From Sphingobium sp. (GTDB lineage: Bacteria; Pseudomonadota; Alphaproteobacteria; Sphingomonadales; Sphingomonadaceae), in assembly GCA_017745115.1 (NCBI GenBank), contig JAGIAA010000026.1, forward strand, positions 1-37,962: 37,962 nucleotides of DNA. Reading direction: 5' to 3'. The notes under the pieces are model-generated. The model was not told the DNA's origin and made no database searches. It worked only from the letters and a program-made list of their open reading frames with translations. This document shows positions 17,526 to 24,821 of this stretch, in pieces. Numbering within the stretch: position 1 is the first letter of the stretch; every line of letters starts with the position of its first letter. Position numbers and translations under genes: made by a program.

Positions 17526-18560
17526 TCACTTCAACGTTCTGGCCGTAGCGTGCGCGCCCTTGCCGCCGGGTTCGCGCCGTGTCAGGCGATGGCCAAGGCT
17601 GATCCAGTAGCGCTCATAATGGAAGGTCGAGAGATGGGCGCTCGCAAAGGTCGCAGCAATCAACAACGGCCGCTTCGCATATTTGATCAGCGTATCGCCT
17701 GAGCCGAGCCAACTGCTCGCCAGAAGGCCGTGAAAAACATAGAGCGCGAAGGAGATGTTGGCCACATAGACGACAGGCCGCGAACGGCTCAATGCCTGCA
17801 GCCATTGCGGCGCGCTGAAAAGCGACGCGCCGACCATCAGGGCGGAGAGATAGGGCCGCACATAGTTGAGCGGGCCGCCCAGATCATGAGCGCTCAGCAA
17901 CAGGATCGGCAGCAATATGAAGGGATTGAACCAAGCAAGAAGGCGTTTCGCACCTTCGCCGAACTTTCCCTCATAGATCAGCGCCAGGCTCGCCCCTGCC
18001 AGGATCTCGTCGACCCGGTACCAGGTGACGATGTTCATATATTGCCCATCCGCGACACGGAGGGCTGTGACGGCCAAGCCCAGAAGCGGCAGCAGCAGCA
18101 ACGCGCGCTGGCCGCCCAGCGCGACGAGGAGCGCGGCCGCGGCATAGAATTGCACCTCGACCGATAAGCTCCAGAAATGGCCGGCCGCTGGCAGCAGATG
18201 GAACGGGGGCAGATTGGCGTAGAAGAAGAGGTTGCCGACGAGCTGGTCAATGGTGCCCCCGGCGATGCCCATCGCGATCAGCGCGCCAGCCCAGCTCAGG
18301 GGCAGAATGCGGAGGATGCGGCGAATGGCAAAACGCCGCAAATTGCCGTCTTCGATCAGGAAGCGGGTGATCAGAAAGCCCGAAAGCGTGAAGAATATGA
18401 CCATGCCCATGCCGGCCACCGCTTCGTTGATCCCCAATGGCAGGAGATGGCCAGCCATCACCAAGGTTATGCTGAGGGCGCGCCAGCCGTCCAGGATCGA
18501 CAGCCGGCGAAGCTCCTTCGTCGCCGGTGATTTGTCTGCCGATAGAGCGGAGTGATTCAT
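17526..18560 (-). CDS. Acyltransferase family 3 (OafA/ExoZ-like) membrane protein
   Basis: This 344-residue protein has about ten membrane helices and family motifs near the N-terminus: LDGWRALSITLVMAGH (the His is expected to be catalytic), FFTLSGFLITRFL, and the HFWSLSVEVQFY segment. Such proteins add acetyl or other acyl groups to sugars of exported polymers. The ATG at 18558-18560 has GGGAG 5 bases upstream; an ATG four codons earlier overlaps that site. It converges with the wzy-like gene (74-base gap) and diverges from the GH-A-like gene. Together with the hexapeptide acyltransferase it suggests a polymer carrying acyl substituents; the acyl group is not predictable. Confidence 0.9.
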   Translation of the reverse strand: MNHSALSADKSPATKELRRLSILDGWRALSITLVMAGHLLPLGINEAVAGMGMVIFFTLSGFLITRFLIEDGNLRRFAIRRILRILPLSWAGALIAMGIAGGTIDQLVGNLFFYANLPPFHLLPAAGHFWSLSVEVQFYAAAALLVALGGQRALLLLPLLGLAVTALRVADGQYMNIVTWYRVDEILAGASLALIYEGKFGEGAKRLLAWFNPFILLPILLLSAHDLGGPLNYVRPYLSALMVGASLFSAPQWLQALSRSRPVVYVANISFALYVFHGLLASSWLGSGDTLIKYAKRPLLIAATFASAHLSTFHYERYWISLGHRLTRREPGGKGAHATARTLK

Positions 18561-18890
18561 GGCGTCTCCCATTCAGGCGTGCCCTGGCGCCGCCATTGAT
18601 TGCTTCTCATGTTCGCGTGATGATTTGCATCGCGGATAAGGAAATCAGATAGCGGCAGCTGTAAAGCCGTTGCGTAAAGAATAGTCCAGACCCCGCCTGA
18701 TTGGCTTCGCGCGGCGATTTTCGGGTCGGCAATCCATATTCGCCGCATACCAGGTGCGGTTGGTCCGAAAGGACCCATGCTTAACCTCTCGCTAACCATA
18801 ACCGGTAGGCAATGGTTGGCCTCTTTTACCTACCTTCGCTCCTGCATCGGACCGGGCATCCCCCTGCCCTCACATCGGGAGCCAACATAA
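18561..18890. other. Divergent intergenic region with a possible operator
   Basis: These 330 bases separate the acyltransferase and GH-A-like genes and should hold both promoters. No protein-coding frame convinces. The one structured feature is an inverted repeat, CTAACCAT (18792-18799) and ATGGTTGG (18812-18819), around an ACCGGT palindrome (18801-18806). It could be a regulator site or an RNA hairpin in the leader of the plus-strand gene. I could not place -35/-10 boxes with confidence. Confidence 0.35.
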
Positions 18891-20588
18891 GTGAAGAAGA
18901 GCCGGATAAGAAAAAAATCCGCCATAAAGTCCCTGACCGGGCTTTTCGGCGCGGGATCGCTCACCCTGTTTTCGACCGCGGCAGTGGCAGGCGCCCTGTC
19001 ATTGGTTTATGCAGGCCTTGAAATGCCTGACTCTCTCGTCGCGAAATGGCTCGTGCGCCCGCTGGCTGTTGCCAGTGTCGGCACGGTCAGTGCGTCGGGT
19101 GGCCTGCCGACGAGCGTCGGCACCTCGACATCGACGACCAACCCGGCGCCCGTGGCGCTGAAGCCGATGAAGCTCGGCATGAATCTCGCGCCGCCGACCT
19201 ATTATGCGACCCACACGGTCTTCATGAACCTCGCCGCTGACAGTGGTTGGCAGGTAACACCGGCGGGTGGCGGGTCCACCGACAGCTATTTCGATGCCAA
19301 TCGCAACGTCATCAAGTATCTGCCGGGCGACACGGTCAGTCGCGCCCTCATGCGCCCGAGCGCTTATTACCAGAAGAAGAGCGTCGATGTGACCTGCAAG
19401 TGGGACGGCGTGGGAACGCTTTATGTCCTGAAGGTCGGCATCGTGAACCTGGTGATGGGCACGAACAGCATGCGCTACACGCAGCTGTACGATGGCGTGG
19501 AAGGCGGCCGGTCTTCGATCTACTTGCAGTCGGTCGATCCGACCAACCCGCTGCGTAATCTGGATTGCCGCGAAGCGGGTGCCAGCCCGACGGCGTTGTT
19601 CGATCCCGTCTACCTCGCCAATGTGAAGCGCTATTCGACCATTCGCTTTATGGACTGGCAGAATATCAACGCGAATCTCCCCACCACCTGGGCGAAGCGC
19701 ACGACGCCGGCCATGGGCCAGATCATGGGCGCCGACGGCATGCCGATCGAGTATATGATCGCGCTGGCCAACCAGACGCATACCAATCCGTGGTTCTGCA
19801 TGCCCTGGAATGCCGACGACGATTATATCCGGCGGTTCGCGCAACTTGTCCGCGACACGCTCGATCCGGATCTCAAGGTCTATGTCGAGACGTCGAACGA
19901 GGTCTGGAACTGGGGCTTTCCCGTGACGACCCAAGCCCAGCAGGAAGGCCTTCAGAGAGGGCTGACCGGCGATGGCCAGGTTGCGGTCTGGCTCCGCTAT
20001 GCCGAGAAGACGATCCAGGTCATGGACATCTGGAAGCAGGAATTCGCCGGTCAGAACGCGCGCCTCGTCCGCGTCGCGGCCAGCCTCAATGCCTGGTCGA
20101 TGCCCATCCAGAAGATCCTGGAATTCCGCGATACGCCGCAGCATATCGATGCGGTCGCCTCGGCGCCCTATTTCGAATATGACGTGTCGACCATCACGGC
20201 CAGCACCGATTTGGCCAGCGTGTTCTCCACGCTGAAGACGACGCTCGACGCGAGGTTGGATCAGGCCAAGGCGTTCAAGCAGCTTGCCGATCAGTATAAC
20301 CTGCGCTTCATCACCTATGAAGGCGGTCAGCACATGTCGAACGTTCCCAACGACAACAGGGTGCAGATCCTCTCGAATATCGAGCACGATCCGCGCATGG
20401 GCCAGCTTTACACGCACTATATGACGCGCTGGAACAACGAGGTCGGCGACCTCATGATGCTGTTCAACGACTATGGCGTGGTATCGCGGTTCGGTGCCTG
20501 GGGCATGCTCGACCATATGGGACAGGCGGCCAATTCGACGCCCAAGTCGAAGGCGGCGATGCTCTTCCAGGCGTCGCTCAGCAAATAG
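18891..20588 (+). CDS. Clan GH-A-like TIM-barrel protein, secreted or membrane-anchored, uncharacterised
   Basis: This 565-residue protein has a very basic N-terminus (KKSRIRKK), a hydrophobic signal or anchor segment (about 17-42), a Ser/Thr/Gly linker (about 62-85) and a large domain. The domain carries IRFMDWQNIN, ADDDYIRRFAQLVRDTLDPDLKVYVETSNEVWNWGF and ITYEGGQH. N336-E337 in the ETSNEVWN strand and E477 in YEGG match the acid/base and nucleophile positions of clan GH-A retaining glycosidases. Homologues are, as I recall, annotated only as cellulose-binding or hypothetical. The start is a GTG with GGGAG 9 bases upstream. Beside the polymerase and acyltransferase genes it could trim, degrade or bind the exported polymer. 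Enzyme activity is inferred, not known. Confidence 0.75.
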   Translation: MKKSRIRKKSAIKSLTGLFGAGSLTLFSTAAVAGALSLVYAGLEMPDSLVAKWLVRPLAVASVGTVSASGGLPTSVGTSTSTTNPAPVALKPMKLGMNLAPPTYYATHTVFMNLAADSGWQVTPAGGGSTDSYFDANRNVIKYLPGDTVSRALMRPSAYYQKKSVDVTCKWDGVGTLYVLKVGIVNLVMGTNSMRYTQLYDGVEGGRSSIYLQSVDPTNPLRNLDCREAGASPTALFDPVYLANVKRYSTIRFMDWQNINANLPTTWAKRTTPAMGQIMGADGMPIEYMIALANQTHTNPWFCMPWNADDDYIRRFAQLVRDTLDPDLKVYVETSNEVWNWGFPVTTQAQQEGLQRGLTGDGQVAVWLRYAEKTIQVMDIWKQEFAGQNARLVRVAASLNAWSMPIQKILEFRDTPQHIDAVASAPYFEYDVSTITASTDLASVFSTLKTTLDARLDQAKAFKQLADQYNLRFITYEGGQHMSNVPNDNRVQILSNIEHDPRMGQLYTHYMTRWNNEVGDLMMLFNDYGVVSRFGAWGMLDHMGQAANSTPKSKAAMLFQASLSK

Positions 20589-20614
20589 CCCCCGCTTTCG
20601 GTGTCTCGAATACA

Positions 20615-20652
20615 AAATCGCCCCCAGGCTTGCAGCTTGGGGGCGATTTGCT
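20615..20652. terminator. Bidirectional terminator between converging genes
   Basis: A 12-bp perfect stem (AAATCGCCCCCA at 20615-20626 with 20638-20649) encloses an 11-base loop. A-rich bases on the left and T-rich bases on the right make it usable from both strands. It serves the GH-A-like gene on the plus strand and the TonB receptor gene on the minus strand. Confidence 0.85.
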
Positions 20653-20673
20653 TTGCATCAAACGGCTGGCCGA

Positions 20674-22806
20674 TCAAAGTCCCAGGCTGAGCGTCACCCT
20701 GACATCGCGTCCGGCGAGCGGTGCATAATCCTTGAGGATGCTGGCATGGCGCCGGGCGGTCACGTCGAAGATGTTGTTCGCCGAGACCAGCAGCCGGACT
20801 TTCTGATTGTCCGGCAGGGGGTGCCAGCCGATCGAGGCGTTGACCAAGGTGAACGCGGCTGTCGGCGTCTCGAGCGCGTTCACGCGATTTTGCGCGAAGT
20901 CATGCTCGATCTCGATGCGGCCATTGAGCCGGCCGGCGTCCGCCGAAATCCCACCGAGAATGCGCAGAGGCGGGATGCGTGGCACCGGGCCGCCAATCCC
21001 GGCGCCGCCGATGATCGTGGCGTTGGTGTAGTCGGCGAGCGCGTCGGCCTTGATCTCGGTCTTGCCGATCTTGCCGAACGTCACTTCGCCTTCGATCTCG
21101 GCACCATAATAACGCGCCGGGGCCTGGCTGAACTGGAAGCAGGGGAAGTCGAGCGGCTCGCCGCCATTGGCCGCGAGGCAGGCGGCATCGGGCACGACAT
21201 GATCGTAGATGAAGCTCGAGAAGCGGTTGTAGAAAGCCGAAATGCTGATGTGATAGTCGCGGCCGCGGCCGTGCAGCAGTGCTTCCACACCCCAGCCGCG
21301 TTCCGTGCCGAAGTCCGGATTGCCGAGCTCGAAGGCCTGGGTGCCGGCATGGTTGCCGCGCGAAAACAGCTCGTCGACCGTCGGTGCCCGCTCGGAACGC
21401 GAGATGTTGACTCCGATCCGCCAGTCCGGTGCGATGCTGTAATTGGCACCCAACGAGGCTGAGAAGGTGTCGTACTTGCGGTCATAGGCGGGGTTGCCGA
21501 GCAGGCTGTCGGCCATGGCCGAGATATCGGCATGCTCGTAACGCGCGCCCGCTTCGATCCGCGCATTGCCCAGGTCCAGCGACTGCATCGTGAACAGGCC
21601 GGCGCTGTTCGCTTCGTTGTTCGGCTGGAACTTCTCGTCGCCGAGAATCTGGCCCTTGCGGAAGACGACCTGCGCGCCCGACACGCCGTCCCAGCCGCCG
21701 CGCCGCGTCTGCACGAGTTCGAGCCGTGTCTCCAGGCCCTTGGCGAGGAAGGTCGTGCCGACGCTGCCATCGGCTTCGAGTTCGTCGTGGCGATAGTCGG
21801 CCCAGCCGCCGCGCAGGTTGATCTCGTCGAGGAACGATCCCTCGACCGGTATCTTGGCACGCAGGTCCGCCCGGGTCTGGTCCATGCGGATGCGCGGGGC
21901 TTCCGCCTCGATCGCGGGGTCGAGGCTGAAGCGCTCGGGCACGCCATAGAAATTGTGCAGCCTGGAGACGGCGACGCCGATCGATCCGCCGCTGGGTGCC
22001 AGCCAGGCGAGGCTGCCGCCATAGCTCCAGCTCTCCGACGCGGAGTTGGGCAGCTTGCCGGCGAGATTGGCGAGACCGGCAATGTCGGGATCGCTGCTGG
22101 CGGCGGCTTGGGCGCGCAGGGCAGGGGAGAGGATGTAGCCGCCGGTATCGAGGTCTCCGGTCTTCGAATAGCTGCCGTCGACATGGGCGACGAAGCCGCT
22201 GCCGCCGATCGCATAATCGACCTTGCCGGCCACGGTGCGCTCGTCGGACGCGCTGCCGTAGGTGGCGTCGATGTCGCCCGCGATGCCGTCCTTCGGCCTG
22301 CGCGTCGGGATGCGGCTGTCGATCACGTTGACGACGCCCCCGACCGCCGAGGAGCCGTAAAGCAGCGCGGAGGGCCCGTGCAGCACTTCGATGCGGTCGG
22401 CGAGCAGCGGATTGATCGCGACGGCGTGGTCGGCCGAGGTCGCCGAGACGTCGAAACTGCCGATGCCATCGGTGAGGAGCCGGATGCGGTCGCCCGAGAA
22501 GCCGCGCAGGATCGGGCGCGAGGCGTTAGGGCCGAAGGAGGAGGCGGTGACGCCAGGCTGGCGGGCCAGAGTCTCGCCCAGATTGGGCCGCAGGTCGCGC
22601 GCCAGATCTTCGCCGCTCAGCACCGACGTGCCGGCGAGCAGGTCGACATGGCTGCGCGGGATGACGGCGGTGACGATGATGTCGTCGGGATGGTCGTGTT
22701 CGCCGGCCTGGTCCGCCGGCTGGGCGCCGGACTGCGCCAGGGCGGGCGCGGCAAGCAGGAGGGCGAGAGTGGCCGTGCCGGCCAGGGCGTGATGCTGTCG
22801 AATCAT
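20674..22806 (-). CDS. TonB-dependent outer-membrane receptor, ZnuD-like
   Basis: The protein (710 residues from the chosen start) has a signal peptide (MIRQHHALAGTATLALLLAAPALAQ), a short His/Asp patch (GEHDHPDD), a TonB-box-like DDIIVTA, a plug domain (ETLARQPGVTASSFGPNASRPILRGFSGDRIRLL and VEVLHGPSALLYGSSAVGGVVNV type sequence), and a 22-strand barrel to the end (RDVRVTLSLGL). The plug and His patch recall ZnuD-type zinc receptors, so zinc uptake is the best guess. I use the ATG at 22804-22806; an ATG at 22818 and a TTG at 22857 are in frame, and none has a good ribosome site. A palindrome over the start may be a Zur-like operator. Confidence 0.82.
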   Translation of the reverse strand: MIRQHHALAGTATLALLLAAPALAQSGAQPADQAGEHDHPDDIIVTAVIPRSHVDLLAGTSVLSGEDLARDLRPNLGETLARQPGVTASSFGPNASRPILRGFSGDRIRLLTDGIGSFDVSATSADHAVAINPLLADRIEVLHGPSALLYGSSAVGGVVNVIDSRIPTRRPKDGIAGDIDATYGSASDERTVAGKVDYAIGGSGFVAHVDGSYSKTGDLDTGGYILSPALRAQAAASSDPDIAGLANLAGKLPNSASESWSYGGSLAWLAPSGGSIGVAVSRLHNFYGVPERFSLDPAIEAEAPRIRMDQTRADLRAKIPVEGSFLDEINLRGGWADYRHDELEADGSVGTTFLAKGLETRLELVQTRRGGWDGVSGAQVVFRKGQILGDEKFQPNNEANSAGLFTMQSLDLGNARIEAGARYEHADISAMADSLLGNPAYDRKYDTFSASLGANYSIAPDWRIGVNISRSERAPTVDELFSRGNHAGTQAFELGNPDFGTERGWGVEALLHGRGRDYHISISAFYNRFSSFIYDHVVPDAACLAANGGEPLDFPCFQFSQAPARYYGAEIEGEVTFGKIGKTEIKADALADYTNATIIGGAGIGGPVPRIPPLRILGGISADAGRLNGRIEIEHDFAQNRVNALETPTAAFTLVNASIGWHPLPDNQKVRLLVSANNIFDVTARRHASILKDYAPLAGRDVRVTLSLGL

Positions 22807-22819
22807 ATGATATAACATA
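22801..22819 (-). promoter_or_regulatory. Possible Zur-like operator overlapping the receptor start
   Basis: Read on the minus strand, TATGTTATATCATATGATT contains an exact 10-bp palindrome (ATCATATGAT, 22802-22811) and a left half ATGTTATA identical to the proteobacterial Zur-box half-site I recall. The right half matches only about 5 of 8 positions. It covers two candidate ATG starts, where a bound repressor would block transcription or initiation. This is pattern matching only. Confidence 0.35.
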
Positions 22820-22933
22820 CCTGTGCGAGAGGCTTTGGCAATGCCGTTTGCTTTCAAACTATCGCAAGTGCGAAACAGCCGGGCGATGGGCGCGCCTTGG
22901 GCCCGTCTGGCTGACTGGCCGATGAACGAGCGG

Positions 22934-24523
22934 CTAGCGCGCTTTTGACGTGCGCCCGGCAGGCGTGCTGCCGCTGGTCGTCGCTGCGGGCGCGAGGGCG
23001 GGCTTTGCCGTCGCGGCGGCCCTCACCGGCTCGGTGCGGATGCCGGCCGACAAACTCTTCAGCTGAGCAAGCCGCGCCTTGAATGCCGCCAGCGCCTTGC
23101 CGCTGAGCTGCGCGACCTGGGTGAACTTGATCGAGTTGGGATTGATCGAGGTGCCGTTCTTGAACAGCTCATAGTGCAGGTGCGGGCCGGTCGAGAGGCC
23201 GGTCGAACCGACATAGCCGATCACCTGGCCGCGCGCGATCTTCTGGCCGACGCGGGCGGAGATCTTGCTCATATGGCCATAGCCCGTGGCGAGCCCGCCG
23301 GCGTGATTGACCTTCACATAATTGCCATGGCCGCCATGCCATCCCGTAAAGCTGACGGTCCCTTCGGCGACCGCCCGGATCGGCGTGCCATAAGGCGCGG
23401 CGATATCGATGCCGGCATGCATGCGCAGATAGCCCAGGATCGGATGCATGCGCGCGCCGTAGGAGGAGCTGATCCGCCCGCCCGAGACGGGCGAGGCCAG
23501 CGAACCCCGGCTTTCGCCGACGCCGGACGCCTCGAACCACTGGTCGTGGCCGTCGACCGGCCATTTCAGCATGTCGAGACTTTTGCCGCGGCCGCGATTG
23601 AGGCCGGCATAGAGCAGCGCGCCGGTCTCTGTCTCGCCCGTAGCGGCGCGGCGATGCGCGACGATCATGTCGAACTGGTCCTCGGCGTGAACGCCGGTGC
23701 CGATGTCGAGCCGGGTCGCCAGCACCTTGAGATAGGCCTGGATCGTCGAGGGCTCGGCACCCGCCGCACGGGCCGCGCGATAGAGGCCGCCACCCACCGT
23801 ACCGCGGATACGCAGGGGCGTATCATCGACCGCGATCGGGATGCGCGTCATGGTCAGTTCGCCATTCACGCGATTGAGTTCGAGCGCCAGCTCGAGCTTG
23901 GCGCGCACCGCCAGCTTGTCCAGCGGGCGCGGCATGTTCCGGTTGGCGCGACGGCCCAAGACCATGCGCACGCGCGTGCCGGCTGCGATCGAGCCCGGCG
24001 AAACGGCTTGCGAGATCAGGACGAGCGCATCCTGCGCGTCGGTATCGCTGACGCCTGAGCGCGAGAGTGTGCTGGCGAAGCTGGCGCCATCGCCGATCGC
24101 GGCGTCGAGTTCGATGTGCGGTCGCTCCGGCGTCTCCGCGAGCGGCGAGACGGCGTCGGTCGGACCCATATGCGTGCCGCTGTCGGCGCCCAGGGCGAGC
24201 GCATTGACCATTTGCGCGCGATATTGGTCGAAATGTCGTTCGCCGACCGCGCCGGGCACGGGGCCGGGAATGGCGCGGAAACCGGGCGAAAGCGAGATGG
24301 TGAGCGCGCAGAGCACGAGGCAGGTGAAGAGGCCCCGCCACCAGGTCCGCGTGCCGATGTCGCGGCCGAGATCGGGAGCCAGGTCCGTGCGGTGCGCCCA
24401 GACCTCGATCTGATCGCGCCAGTCGCCGCTGCGGGCAAGCGCAATCGCCCGCGCCGGCCCGCTCAGGCGCACCGCGCCGGCCGGGCTCCCTTTGCCGGGA
24501 TTGAAGTCAATCTTCTGAAACAC
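22934..24523 (-). CDS. M23-family metallopeptidase (LytM-type endopeptidase) with N-terminal membrane anchor
   Basis: This protein of about 529 residues probably cleaves or regulates cleavage of peptidoglycan cross-links in the periplasm. It has a cytoplasmic N-terminus, one membrane helix near residues 62-78 (GLFTCLVLCALTISLSPGF), a long central region including a OapA/LysM-like part (IQAYLKVLATRLDIGTGVHAEDQFDMIVAH), and a C-terminal M23 domain. Zinc ligands are present: H369 and D373 in MHAGID, and H448/H450 in GPHLHYEL, so it should be an active enzyme. The tail is Ala/Pro/Thr rich. I place the start at a GTG at 24521-24523 (VFQKIDFNPG); an open frame extends 66 codons upstream but reads poorly. 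Confidence 0.88.
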   Translation of the reverse strand: MFQKIDFNPGKGSPAGAVRLSGPARAIALARSGDWRDQIEVWAHRTDLAPDLGRDIGTRTWWRGLFTCLVLCALTISLSPGFRAIPGPVPGAVGERHFDQYRAQMVNALALGADSGTHMGPTDAVSPLAETPERPHIELDAAIGDGASFASTLSRSGVSDTDAQDALVLISQAVSPGSIAAGTRVRMVLGRRANRNMPRPLDKLAVRAKLELALELNRVNGELTMTRIPIAVDDTPLRIRGTVGGGLYRAARAAGAEPSTIQAYLKVLATRLDIGTGVHAEDQFDMIVAHRRAATGETETGALLYAGLNRGRGKSLDMLKWPVDGHDQWFEASGVGESRGSLASPVSGGRISSSYGARMHPILGYLRMHAGIDIAAPYGTPIRAVAEGTVSFTGWHGGHGNYVKVNHAGGLATGYGHMSKISARVGQKIARGQVIGYVGSTGLSTGPHLHYELFKNGTSINPNSIKFTQVAQLSGKALAAFKARLAQLKSLSAGIRTEPVRAAATAKPALAPAATTSGSTPAGRTSKAR

Positions 24524-24821
24524 CGCGAAAAATACCGATCCCCCGAAGGCGCTCGTTCTGTGCGGCCGGTCGGTCAGCTCAGCGCCGGTCCTGGCCGCGA
24601 GCTTTTGTGAACGGGGAGGGTTAATGTCAAATGAAGACCTGTTTACCCGAGTCTGCGCTGCGGTGAACTGTGCGCTGTGCTCGTTCGGCCGCAGGTGCCG
24701 CTCAAATCTGCTGCGCTGCAACAGAGGGTCTTCGTTCCGTCATAAACCGGGTCTAGCGCGCGCTTCGGATGGGTGTGCACCGAGCGGCCCAAGCAAACTG
24801 AATACCGAAAAGGAATCCTGC

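Noticed and set aside
18999..20615. A 538-codon open frame opposite the GH-A-like gene
   Set aside because: The plus-strand frame has a signal segment, barrel motifs and a ribosome site; the antisense frame has none.
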